From Candidatus Tyloplasma litorale (GTDB lineage: Bacteria; Bacillota_I; Bacilli_A; Mycoplasmatales; Hepatoplasmataceae), in contig AP027078.1 of assembly GCA_027943885.1 (NCBI GenBank), forward strand, positions 62,001 to 126,000: DNA of 64,000 bases, written 5' to 3'. A model generated the notes under the pieces. It saw only the letters and a program-made list of their open reading frames with translations, did not search any database and was not told the DNA's origin. A program made the position numbers and the translations under genes. This document shows, piece by piece, positions 10,276 to 20,499 of the stretch (position 1 is the first letter of the stretch; every line of letters starts with the position of its first letter).

Positions 10276-12090
10276 ATGTTTGATGATTCACAAATTTTTT
10301 TATTTTTTATACTTAATATAGTTACAATACTTATATTTGGTTTAGTTTATTTTTTAACAAAAGAATTTTTGAGAATTAAGGAAAATAAAATTAGTTTTTC
10401 AGGAAGCATGATTCTTGGATCAATAATTGGGTTTTTAATACTATTAGTTTATTTATTTGTATCAATGCAGTTTTCAATCATTACTGCTACACCAAGAGGA
10501 CATTTAAATTTAAATTACAATAGCATTTATTTAACACCTTCATTAATGATTATTATAATTTTTTCAACAATGTTGAAAAATAAAATTTTATTTCCAATGC
10601 TTTTATTTCAAGTATTTGGATATTTGATTTCTATTAATTGAGAATTTGATTTTGATGAAGCATATGCTTGAAAAAGAATATTTTTTACATTAATCAATTA
10701 TTTTCTAGTTTTAGTAGTATTTTATTTATTAAACATTAAAGATAATTTAATTAAGAATAATGGTGTTTTAAATTTAACAATTAATTTAATCACTTTCATT
10801 TCAATAACCTTTTTAATAAGGTTAATTTTCTTTTTTTCAATTGGTTATATTAACGAAGGAGATTCTTGAATTTTAATTTTTATTTCAACTTTTTATATAT
10901 CTCTTTTTGCATTTTTTCAATCACTAATTATTTTTCTTGTTGAAAAAATTTATGATAATTTTTCAAAATTAGAAACCTTTTCCACAAGAGATGATATTTC
11001 TTATTATAAAATGTCATTGGCAAAAAATAAATTAAGAAATATAATTGATGAAAAAAAAATTAATAAAGGTATTTTAATTTTATTTAATATTAAAACTACT
11101 GATAATGATAAAAACAAAATTTCTAATGTTTTACAAAAAATAAAAATTTCAACAGAAAATGAATATGATAATCCATTCTTTTTCAAGGTAAATGTAAATC
11201 ATTATGGTATATTTTTTGAATTAACTGATAATTTTGACTTAAGTAAGTCAATATTAAATAATAAAACTGAAAATAAAGATTCTAATGATGAGCTTTATTC
11301 ATTAACTAAAATTATTGAAAGAATTATTAAAGAAGAAAAAGTTCAAATAATTGCTTCAGGATCTATTTATGGAATTCATAGTTATTCAATTTATGATTTA
11401 ATTGAATATTGTATGTTTTTAATGTCTCCATTAATAGAAAGAGAAAAAACAAGTCCATTAATAATTTATGATTTTAAAAGAGTTAAAAAAAGACTAAATG
11501 AATCTTCAAAAGTTTCTAATTTACCTGTTGAATCAGAAAATTCAAATGTTTCATTCGTAAGAGGGATTTATGATAAAGATGATTTGTTTTACCCTTCAAT
11601 AAATTTAAAATGAAGAAGTGAAAATTCAAATGTAAATATTGAAAAATTATTAGAAAATGAAATAATAAAAAAATATGAATTAGAGTTATTATTAAGGCAT
11701 ACTTCTTATCAAACAATTAGACAATTCAAAAATAAAAAAGGAACTTTATTAATATATTATTCAAGTTATTATTTATCATCTTCTTTTTTTAATATAAATG
11801 AATTTTATAAAAAAACAAAGAGATATATAAGTCCTGAAAAATTAGTTATAGGTTTAGTAATTAATAAAGATTTAAGAAATGATAATTTAAAGGAAAATAT
11901 TAAAAAATTATCCTTATTGGGATTTAGATTTGCATTAATTAATCCATTTACAGCAACTCAAGCAGATCATAATTTTTTAAATCCTGATTTTATTTTGGAT
12001 CCTAGTTTAGAGGAGAATCCTTTAAAAATAAAAAAAAGAAAATTAAATTTAAAAACAAATGCAGTTATTTTAAATAGTAATATAACTTAA
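10276..12090 (+). CDS. Polytopic membrane protein with degenerate GGDEF- and EAL-like domains
   Basis: 604-aa protein. Roughly the first 220 residues hold about six or seven membrane helices. A cytoplasmic region follows (from YKMSLAKNKLRNIIDEKK) that is placed and sized like a GGDEF domain but has no GGDEF signature. The last 200 residues resemble an EAL phosphodiesterase fold: a region like the EAL opening reads YELELLLRH, and LSLLGFRFALINPFTATQADHNFL lines up in part with the EAL segment L..LG..IALDDFGTG...L. The EAL motif and the DDFG acidic pair are replaced, so c-di-GMP cleavage is unlikely. Start at ATG 10276 is preferred over a TTG at 10249 beside the tmRNA end. It lies between tmRNA and cdaA. 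It may sense a ligand or bind a nucleotide; this is inference. Confidence 0.55.
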
Positions 12091-12149
12091 TTTTTATTTT
12101 ATTTATTTAAAATAATATATAGTATATATAATTTTAAAAAGGAATAAAA

Positions 12150-12788
12150 TTGTCAACTAATAATTTATTTATCTTATTACAAGATACTTTGCAAAAAGAT
12201 TACACAGCAGATGAGCATACAATCATTATTTTATCTGCAACACTTTTAATTGTTGTTGTTTTTTTTTCGCCTGTAACTTACTTAGTTTTTAACAAAAGTT
12301 ATAAATTTTTAAAGAAAGCATTTACAGTAAGAACAACTGAAGAAGAAAAAATTTCTATTATTCAAGAAATTCAAACTTCTGTAGATACTCTTTGTTCTTT
12401 GGAAAAAGGTGCAACAATTATTATTGATGTTCAAAATGAAACAAATGATTATGTAATCGATTCTGAATTGATAGACTCCAGAGTTACTTCAAATTTAATA
12501 ACAAATATTTTTGAGGGATCTAAAACTCCTCTTCATGATGGAGCTATTATTATTAAGGATAATAGAATTGATCGGGCTTCTGCTTACATTACTAAATTAT
12601 CTGAACAACCCGTACCTAAAAAATTTGGGACAAGACATAGATCTGCACTTGGATTGTCAGAGGTTACAAAAGCAATTATTATAGTTGTTTCTGAAGAAAC
12701 AAGTAAAATAAGAATTTTCCATAATTCAAAATGAGAAGATGTTGCTCAAAGAGATGTATTTAATAGAATAGTTGATTTATGAATTTAA
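12150..12788 (+). CDS. cdaA: Diadenylate cyclase (CdaA/CdaM type)
   Basis: 212-aa enzyme that makes c-di-AMP from two ATP. One membrane helix (about residues 22-46) is followed by the DAC domain with its active-site motifs DGAIII (within [10 protein letters not shown]) and GTRHRSALG. The single helix resembles the short CdaM form of mycoplasmas rather than the three-helix CdaA of Bacilli. It starts with TTG at 12150, placed by the AAAAAGGA site nine bases upstream. The last codons include two TGA(Trp). Counterpart of GdpP at 3747. Unlike Bacilli, no cdaR or glmM follows; deoD does. Confidence 0.93.
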
Positions 12789-12810
12789 AATACAAAAAGG
12801 AGAAATTAAT

Positions 12811-13530
12811 ATGCCAACACCACATATTCAAGCAAAAAAGGGAGAAATAGCAAAAATAGTTTTAATGCCAGGGGATCCATTAAGAGCAAAACTTTTTGCT
12901 GAAACTTATTTAGAAAACTATAGATTAATAAATGAAGTTAGAGGTATGTTAGGTTATACTGGAACTTACAAAGGAAAAGAAGTTACTGTTATGGGTCATG
13001 GAATGGGATTAGATTCCATTGGTATATATGCATATGAACTATATACAGAATTTGAAGTCGAAAAAATAATTAGATTTGGTTCATGTGGAGCTTATAACTT
13101 AGATATTAATGTTTGAGATGTTATTATTTCAGAAAAAGCTTATAGTAAATCTAATTATGGAGAAGGTTTTGGATTTGAAGGTAAAGATACAATTTCAGCT
13201 TCTAAAAATTTAATTCAATTAGCAAAAGAAGCTTCTAAAGAAGTTGAAATTAATCACAATGTTTTAACAACAAAAATAAATTCTTCAATGTGATTTTACA
13301 AAACACATAATGTTGATGTTCCAGAACAATTTGTTAAAAAGGGTATTGATGTTGTGGAAATGGAAGGATATGCTTTATATGCCATAGCTAAATCATTAGG
13401 TAAAGAAGCATTAGTTTTATTAACTGTGTCTGATCATGTTGCTAAACATGAATATACAACTTCTGAAGAAAGAAGAATTGGTTTCACTGACATGTTTAAA
13501 ATTCTACTTAAAATAGTTGAAAAATTATAA
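12811..13530 (+). CDS. deoD: Purine-nucleoside phosphorylase (DeoD type)
   Basis: 239-aa cytoplasmic enzyme that cleaves purine nucleosides with phosphate to base and (deoxy)ribose-1-phosphate, a nucleoside salvage step. Hallmarks are the N-terminal MPTPHIQA, the phosphate-binding [28 protein letters not shown], and the ribose-site [11 protein letters not shown] followed by SDH. Family length is about 235 aa. Start at 12811 follows AAAAGGAGA; the longer frame upstream overlaps the end of cdaA. Two TGA codons (13114, 13291) read as Trp. Confidence 0.95.
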
Positions 13531-13542
13531 TACTAAATATTT

Positions 13543-15045
13543 ATGAAAGATAAGAAAATACTGTTACAAGGATTATTAAAATTTGTTGAAGAAAGAAATG
13601 TTAAAAAAGTTAGACATATATTTAATGAATTTCATCCTTCTGATCTTTATAAATCAATCAAGGATTGACCTACTGAAAAGGCAGTCCTTTTATTACGTTT
13701 ATTAAAAGAAGAAGAATCATCAATATTATTTTCACAATTTAATCCTGAACAACAAGAAAGAGTTATTGAAGCATTAACTTCTGATGAAATTAAAGAGCTT
13801 TTTGAGGAGATGTATACAGATGAAGCTGTGGATATTTTAGATGAATTGCCAGCAAAAATAACAAGAAAAGTTTTAAAGGTAGCTGATAAAAAAACTAGAG
13901 AAAAATTAAATTCTGTTTTAAGATATGAAAAAAATCATGTTGGTTATCACATGGTTGTTGAATATATTGCCATTCCCTTAGGAATTACAATAAAGGAAGC
14001 CAAGAATTTAATTGCTAAACAAATAAATATTGAAGAATTGGAAATAGTTGGTAATATTTTTGTTTATGATAAAAAAACAGAATCTTATGTAGGATATATT
14101 ACTCCTTCAGATATTATTTCTAATTCTAATGATGAATTAATTGATGGAAATGTAACAAAAATTAAAGCAATCAAAACTAGTGATTACATGTCATCTGCAG
14201 AAAAAGCAATTACTAATTATGATATTCCTGCAGTTCCTGTTGTCAATTCTAAAAATAAAATAGTCGGAGTTATTGAAGCAGATGATGTTATTGAATGATA
14301 TGAAGAAGCTAGTGAAGCAGTTCTTGAACAAGCTGCTATTAAGGTTATTGATAAACCATATTTAGAAATTAATGTTTTGGATTTATTTAAATCAAGAGTT
14401 CCATGAATTATAGTTTTACTTGTTGTTGGTACTTTAACACAGATTATTATTTTAGGATTTCAATCTATTTGGGTACAAGCAGGAATTTTTGAAGCAGGTT
14501 CACAAAGTGGCGCAATTGAATTATCAGGAATTTGTGCTTTATCAATTGCCACAGCAGTATCACTTTCTTCTTCAATAAATGATGCTTCAGGTAACTCTGG
14601 ATCACAAACTTCTTCAACTTTAGTTAGAGCTATAGCTTTGGGAGAAATAAGAAAAGGGAATTATTTAGAGGTTTTATTTAAAGAATTTAAAGTTTCTATT
14701 TTGATAGGTTTATCAGTTATGATTGCTGCTTTCATTAGAATAATCATAGTTTGATTATTCTTTGGTTATTTTGGAGGATTTGGTAATTCGTGAGTTGATG
14801 GAACAACTGCTGGGTGAATGATTTTAATAGCTTTTGTTGCATCTGTATCATTTTTACTAACTATTATAATAGGTAATTTTGTTGGAGCAGTTCTTCCTAT
14901 TATTGCAGATAAATATAAAATAGATGGTGCTATTTTTTCAGGACCTGTTCAAACAACAGTTGTTGATATAATTACCATTTTAGTTTATTTCTCACTTACA
15001 ACAGCAATCTTTGTTCCTTTAACAGAAATTTTAAATGTAAAATAA
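13543..15045 (+). CDS. mgtE: Magnesium transporter MgtE
   Basis: 500-aa Mg2+ channel. Domains in order: N-terminal superhelical domain (residues about 1-140), a CBS pair that senses Mg2+ (about 140-260, with VGYITPSDII and VGVIEADDVIEW), a connecting helix and five membrane helices (about 280-500). The pore segment NDASGNSGSQTSSTLVRAIALGEI corresponds to the MgtE signature, with Ser/Asp substitutions for some of the usual Gly. Starts 12 bases after deoD without a clear ribosome site, so coupling or a nearby promoter is likely. Several TGA(Trp) codons. Confidence 0.94.
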
Positions 15046-15104
15046 AGATTTTTATTTATTACAATTTGCATAATATTATATAATTATATTTGTAATTGTT
15101 TTAT

Positions 15105-15193
15105 GGAGAGGTACTCAAGACGGAAAAGAGGCGTCCCTGCTAAGGATGTAGGTGCTTAGGCATGCGTGGGTTCGAGCCCCATCCTCTCCACCA
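15105..15193 (+). tRNA. tRNA-Ser(GCT)
   Basis: Acceptor GGAGAGG pairs with CCTCTCC, followed by A and an encoded CCA. The anticodon loop CTGCTAA (stem CGTCC/GGATG) holds GCT at 15139-15141, which reads AGC and AGU. A long variable arm and the T arm GTGGG-TTCGAGC-CCCAT fit a type II serine tRNA. Confidence 0.95.
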
Positions 15194-15223
15194 TTTTTTA
15201 ATGAAATTAATTTAATTTTAGTT

Positions 15224-16669
15224 ATGAATTATAAAAAATTTAAATTAGCATCAGGAAGCCTTATATTACTATTGGGGCTAATTCCAATAGTCTTTTTACC
15301 AATAACATTATTTTGTTTAGGTTATGTTTTTGAAGGTTTTTTTGTTATTTTAGTTTATTATATATTGGATTTTTGATTCTTGATGTTAGCTTATTATGAT
15401 AAAAGAAGTGACATTCAGACAAAAATAACTTGAACTTTTATTCAATTTTTTGCACCAGGAGTTGGTGCTTATATTTACTTTCTTATTGGTAGAATACCTA
15501 AAAAATTTAAAAAAGTAATTCTACCTAAATTGATATCATTAGAAAATGAGTATTTAAATACTAATATTTCAAATTCAGATATTGAAATATTGGAAAACGG
15601 AAGAAACACATTTCCTAGAATATTTGAAGATTTAAAAAAGGCAAAAAAATATATTAATATTCAATATTTTATTCTTACTGAAGGAATAATGTATGATGAA
15701 CTTTTTGAAATTTTGAGAATTAAAAAAGCAGAAGGTGTTAAAATTAGAATTCTTATTGATTATTTTGGTAGTCATAAATTAACAAATAGTACAGTTAGAA
15801 ATTTACGTAATGAGGGATTTGAAATTTTTCAATTTCAAGTAATTAAATTTTGAAAAATTTCAGGAATAGATAACTGAAGAAGTCATAATAAAATAATAAC
15901 TATTGATGGAGAAAAATGTTATTTTGGTGGAATGAATTTTGCTGATGAATATGCTAGTTTGGATCCTAAATATGGAGAATGATTAGATCTTCATTATCGT
16001 GGAAAAGGATTAATAGTTTATGCTTTAGATATGATTTTTTCACTTCAATGATATATCAATAGTAAAGAAGAAATATTTTCAGAATTTTCAAAGTATAAAA
16101 ATATAAAATTTAAATCTTCTAACCAAGATCAAAATATTGAAATTATGTATGATGCTCCATATAAGAGAGAAACTACATTTTTTAGTAAAATAAAAAAGGA
16201 AATAATTTCAGCAAAGACAAATATTAAAATAATAACTCCATATATTTGCTTTCCGATTTCTTTAAAAGATTCAATTAGGCAAGCCATACTTAATGGAGTT
16301 AAAATAGAAATTATTACAATTGGTAAATATGATAAAAAATCAGTTTATTATCAAGGAACTTTTGATGTTGAAACTTTAACTGATTTAGGTGTTAAAATAT
16401 ATCGTGTTAAGGATACCTTTATTCATACTAAGTTATTTATTTTTGATGATGAAAAAACAATTTTTGGAACAACAAATTTAGATTATAGATCCTTATTTCA
16501 TCATTATGAAATAAATGTTGTTGTTCAATCATCAATTAATGAACAATTATTAAAATATTTTGACAATATAAAAAATATTTCTAAATTAAATACTAAATCT
16601 AGAGAAAATTGAAAAATAAGTAGAAAAATAAATTACTTATTTGTAAGACTTTTTAAAGGAATTTTTTAA
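15224..16669 (+). CDS. cls: Cardiolipin synthase (PLD superfamily)
   Basis: 481-aa membrane enzyme that joins phosphatidylglycerols into cardiolipin. Two N-terminal membrane segments and a PLDc_N-type stretch (about residues 1-95) precede two phospholipase-D motifs of the HxKxxxxD form: SHNKIITIDGEKCYFGGMN and IHTKLFIFDDEKTIFGTTN. Length matches the family. The ATG at 15224 is chosen because the longer frame would begin inside the tRNA-Ser gene. No Shine-Dalgarno is apparent; the message may come from processing of the tRNA transcript. Seven or more Trp TGA codons. A terminator follows. Confidence 0.93.
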
Positions 16670-16703
16670 AAACAAATAATTTGAAAAAATTATTTGTTTT
16701 TTT
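16668..16703 (+). terminator. Rho-independent terminator after cls
   Basis: Perfect 15-bp A/T-rich stem (AAAAACAAATAATTT with AAATTATTTGTTTTT) with a GAAA loop and a T run, starting within the cls stop codon. Confidence 0.85.
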
Positions 16704-16760
16704 CATTTTTTTTTATATAATATATATGTTCTTATTTTAGTAAGTTAAATTAATTTAGGT

Positions 16761-16835
16761 GCGAGTGTAGTATAATGGCTATTATGACTGGCTTCCAACC
16801 AGTGGATGAGGGTTCGATTCCCTTCACTCGCTCCA
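16761..16835 (+). tRNA. tRNA-Gly(TCC)
   Basis: Acceptor GCGAGTG pairs with CACTCGC, then T and an encoded CCA. The anticodon loop CTTCCAA between ACTGG and CCAGT holds TCC at 16794-16796, reading GGN glycine codons. D and T arms are regular. Confidence 0.96.
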
Positions 16836-16967
16836 TTTTTTTTTATATTTTTTTTGAATATTTATAAAAAAATGGATATTATTATTTCTTTTTATTTAAA
16901 GAGATGGTATTTATTTAAATATTCTAATATAATTATTATGTTTAATAAATAAAGAAAAGGAAAAAAA

Positions 16968-18692
16968 ATGAATGAATTAAAAGGTATTGGTGCCTCTAAT
17001 GGAATCTCTAAAGGTAAAGCATATATTTTAAAAGATAATATGCCTGAAATTAAAGAAAAAAAAATAAAAGATGCAAAAAAGGAAATTAAAAAGTTTGAAG
17101 ATGCTTTAGAAATTTCTTCAAAACAAATTTCTTTATTGAAAGAAGGAGCAATAGAAAAATTAGGTCAAGAAAAAGCAATGGTTTTTGATGCTCATTTAGG
17201 AATTCTTTTAGATCCTGAAATGGATTCACAAGTAAAATCTAAAATTGAATCAGAAAAAGTAAATGCTTCATTTGCTGTTATGACTGTTGCAGAAACTTTT
17301 AAACAAATGTTTCTTTCAATGGAAGATGATTATATGAAGGAAAGAGCAGCTGATGTTTCCGATGTTACAACAAGAATAATTAAAAATATTGAAGGTATTG
17401 AAATAAAAGATTTAACATTAATTGATGAGGAAGTTATAATAATCGCACATGATTTGACTCCTTCTGAAACTTCACAATTAAATGCTAAATTTGTTAAAGG
17501 ATTTGTTACTGAAATTGGTGGAAGAACTTCTCATTCAGCTATTATGGCAAGATCACTAGAAATTCCTGCAGTTGTTGGTACAGGTTCAGATATTTTTAAT
17601 ATTAAAGAAAATTCAAATTTACTTATTGATGGGTCAACAGGTGAAATTTTAATTAATCCTTCTGAAAAATTGATTACAAAATTTAATAAAAAAGCTATTG
17701 AATTAGAAGAAAAGAAAAAAATTGAAGCCACATTCAAAGATAAAGAATCAATTTCAAAAGATGGATGAAAAACAAAAGTTGCAGCAAACATTGGCTCACC
17801 AGCTGATATTGATGCAGTATTAAAAAATGGTTCAGATGGAGTTGGGTTGTTTAGAACTGAATTTTTATATATGGATGCAGAAAATTGACCTACTGAGGAT
17901 GAGCAATTTGAAGCATATAAAAAAGTTTTAGAATCAGTTGATCATAAAATAGTTATTAGAACATTAGATATTGGTGGGGATAAAAAACTTAATTATTATA
18001 AATTCCCTTATGAAATGAATCCATTTTTAGGATATAGAGCTATTAGACTTCAATTAGATAAACTAGATATTTTTGATACTCAAATAAGAGCTTTATTAAG
18101 AGCATCAGTTTATGGTAAATTAGCAGTTAATATTCCAATGATTGCTACTATAGATGAATTTAAAGCAGTTAAAGAAAGATTTGCTAAAATTGCTAAGGAA
18201 TTAAAATCAGAAAAAATTAAAATTGGTGAATATGAATTAGGAATTATGGTGGAAGTTCCTTCTGTTGTTGAAATGGCAGATAAATTTGCCAAACATGCTG
18301 ATTTCTTTTCTGTAGGTACTAATGATTTAATTCAATATACTTTTGCTGCTGATAGAATGTCAGAATATGTTTCTTATTTATACCAACCATTTAACCCAGC
18401 AATTTTAAGAAAATTAAAAACAATAATTGATGCTTCTCACAAAGAAGGAAAATGAACAGCTATTTGTGGTGAAATGGCAGGAGATCCATTGTTAGCACCA
18501 GTTTTAGTTGGGATGGGATTAGATGAATTTTCAATGTCTGCAACTTCTATTCTTGAAATTAGAAGATTAATTTCTGAAATAAATAAAGAAGAAGCTCAAA
18601 AACTTGTTGATAAAGTTTTAGATGTTGAAACAGATACAGAAGTTAAAGCATTAATTCAAAAATTTCTTGATGATAATAAAATAACAATATAA
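16968..18692 (+). CDS. ptsI: PTS enzyme I (phosphoenolpyruvate-protein phosphotransferase)
   Basis: 574-aa EI, the entry point of the PTS: it takes phosphate from PEP and passes it to HPr. The active-site His is H189 in [17 protein letters not shown]. The C-terminal PEP-binding barrel shows [41 protein letters not shown] and the Cys in [11 protein letters not shown]. Length is that of typical EI. It has its own promoter (TATAAT at 16928-16933) and an AAAGGA site, and its own terminator, so it is a single-gene unit; HPr is at 26199 and EIIA-Glc at 23384. Confidence 0.97.
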
Positions 18693-18698
18693 TAAAAC

Positions 18699-18727
18699 AA
18701 AAAACAATGTTATTAACATTGTTTTTT
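18699..18727 (+). terminator. Rho-independent terminator after ptsI
   Basis: Perfect 13-bp stem (AAAAAACAATGTT with AACATTGTTTTTT) around a three-base loop, ending in T's. Confidence 0.9.
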
Positions 18728-18743
18728 ATTTATACTTATAAAT

Positions 18744-19544
18744 ATGAAAGAAAATAAACTTGATAATTTTGCAAATTGAGTAATTAAATCTAAGGGATTC
18801 TTCTGTTTAGCAATAACCTTATTGGCTTTATCTTCAATAATTATTTCAATATTATTTTTTAAAAATATTATTGAAATAAATAATTACTATTTTGATGAAA
18901 TAAAAGATATAGATGATAAATCTATATCTATGAACATATACTTTCGTTTGGTTCTTACTTCATTAGGTTCTATATTTGCTACACTTGGAATACTTTTAAT
19001 AAATCGTAATAATTCTAATTTTTTTTATTTTGCATTAACAGCAACATTTTTATTAGCAGTGAATGGTTTTATTTCTAAATTATTTTTTGATGCCCTTAAA
19101 TGATTGGCTGTTGGAACAATTTTGGGTACTCAAGCAATAATTTGAAATGTTCAAGATATTAAAACCAAAAAAATAAAAAAAATAAATTTATGATTTATTT
19201 TTGGATTAATTATATTTTTATTTATTTTTGGATTGTTGATTGGTCAATTTGGGATAAAAAAAATACCTGAAAGTTCACATTTTTATAATAAAAAACCTAT
19301 TTTAGATCCACTTCAATTTTTGTTCACAATAACTGGAAATATTATGATTATTATGTTTATTTTGGATTCTAGAATTGTTTATATGATTGGTAATCTTTTA
19401 ACTTCTATTATGTTTTTGTTAATAACTATACAAGGAGATATTTTATCTTTCACACAATTGATTCAAGGTATTTTATATTTTGTTATAAGCTTTTCTGGAT
19501 ATATAATTATGAGAGAAAGACTTAAAAATGAAAGATTACTTTAA
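18744..19544 (+). CDS. PnuC-like membrane transporter (probable nicotinamide riboside or related uptake)
   Basis: 266-aa integral membrane protein with about seven helices. The middle (LTSLGSIFATLGILLINR, then NNSNFFYFALTATFLLAVN and the WNVQDI region) and the C-terminal part (DPLQFLFTITGNIMIIMF, DSRIVYMIGNLLTSIMF) resemble the PnuC fold, which carries nicotinamide riboside or thiamine-type substrates down their gradient. The family match is judged by eye and the substrate is not known. The gene begins seven bases after a TATACT box with no ribosome site (probably leaderless). Its last 17 bases overlap the start of the next SIS-domain gene, so the two are translated together. Confidence 0.5.
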
Positions 19545-20349
19545 AACTTTAATTGAAACATTCAAAACCTTAGAATACTACAAAAAGGATTTTGATTTAA
19601 TAGCAGATTTATTAACTAAAAAAATTCATGATAGAAAAGGAAGAATAATTTTAATTTCTTCTGGACCTATGATTAATATGATTCAATATATGGTTAATAG
19701 TTTTGATTATTTATTTAAAATAGATAATAAAAAATTTTTAATAATTGAACCAGGTAAAAAATATATTAATTTTTATGAAAAAAATTGAAAGAAAATTGAA
19801 AATGATAAATCAATAGGTGCTTTTGATGCTAAAGAATTTTTAGTGAATAAAAATGATTTAGTTTTAGCATTTTCAGTAACTGGAAAAACAAATTACATTA
19901 ATAATTTTTTAAAACAAGCACATCAATGTAATGCTAAAACAATAATGATTAAATCTTCTTCCTTTATTGATAATATTAATTTTGTTGATATAAAAATAAA
20001 TATTGAATTAGCAAAAAAATCAATTGAAGGTTTGTATATTGGTAATCATACAACAATTTTAAAAATGGTTTTTGAATATATTATTTTTAAAATGTTTGAA
20101 AATTTAGGACAAATTTTTGAAGAAAAAATTTTAACTACAAAAATTTGAACTAAAAAAATGATGATAAATTCTTTAGAAGTTTTAAGATCTTTTAATCCTA
20201 ATATGTCTGATAAGGAATTAGAAAATTTAATTGTTAAAGCTGAAAATGAATTATCAATTGCAATTGTTATGTCAAAATTAAATGTAAATATTGATAAGGC
20301 AAAAATTATACTCCAAAAGAATAAATATAATTTCAAAAATATACTATAA
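19528..20349 (+). CDS. Degenerate MurQ paralogue (SIS-domain protein)
   Basis: 273-aa cytoplasmic protein. The SIS core is visible: GRIILISSGPMINMIQYM replaces the sugar-phosphate loop of MurQ, and DLVLAFSVTGKTNYINNFLKQA aligns with [22 protein letters not shown] of the intact MurQ at 22110. The C-terminal helical domain (NELSIAIVMSKLNVNIDKAKIIL) also matches the MurQ end. The MurQ catalytic segment SGRLGVLDASE is missing, so etherase activity is unlikely. A binding or regulatory role for an amino-sugar phosphate is inference. It overlaps the PnuC-like gene and ends in a hairpin terminator before the MurNAc PTS genes. Confidence 0.6.
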
Positions 20350-20365
20350 GTATATTTTTTATTTT
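20337..20365 (+). terminator. Terminator overlapping the stop of the SIS paralogue
   Basis: Perfect 9-bp stem AAATATACT/AGTATATTT with a three-base loop followed by T's, spanning the TAA at 20347-20349. Confidence 0.65.
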
Positions 20366-20434
20366 TGAAATAATGTGAAAAGTATATTATTTTTTTGAAT
20401 AAACTTTTATTTTTTTATTTATTTGTATAAATTA

Positions 20435-20467
20435 ATTAATATTGTTTTATATTAAATCAATATTAAT
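20435..20467 (+). promoter_or_regulatory. Inverted repeat around a -10-like box upstream of the MurNAc PTS genes
   Basis: Arms ATTAATATTG (20435-20444) and CAATATTAAT (20458-20467) are perfect 10-bp complements. The 13-base spacer holds TATATT, placed as a -10 box about 50 bases before the ATG at 20500. A repressor operator is plausible, though such repeats also arise by chance in AT-rich DNA. Confidence 0.35.
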
Positions 20468-20499
20468 AAATATTTATAAAATATGAAAGGAAAAATAAA

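Noticed and set aside
12772-12810. Longer deoD start overlapping cdaA
   Set aside because: The ATG at 12811 has an AGGAG site and the family N-terminus MPTPHI.
15152-15223. Longer start for cls at ATG 15152
   Set aside because: It lies inside the tRNA-Ser gene; ATG 15224 gives a normal N-terminus.
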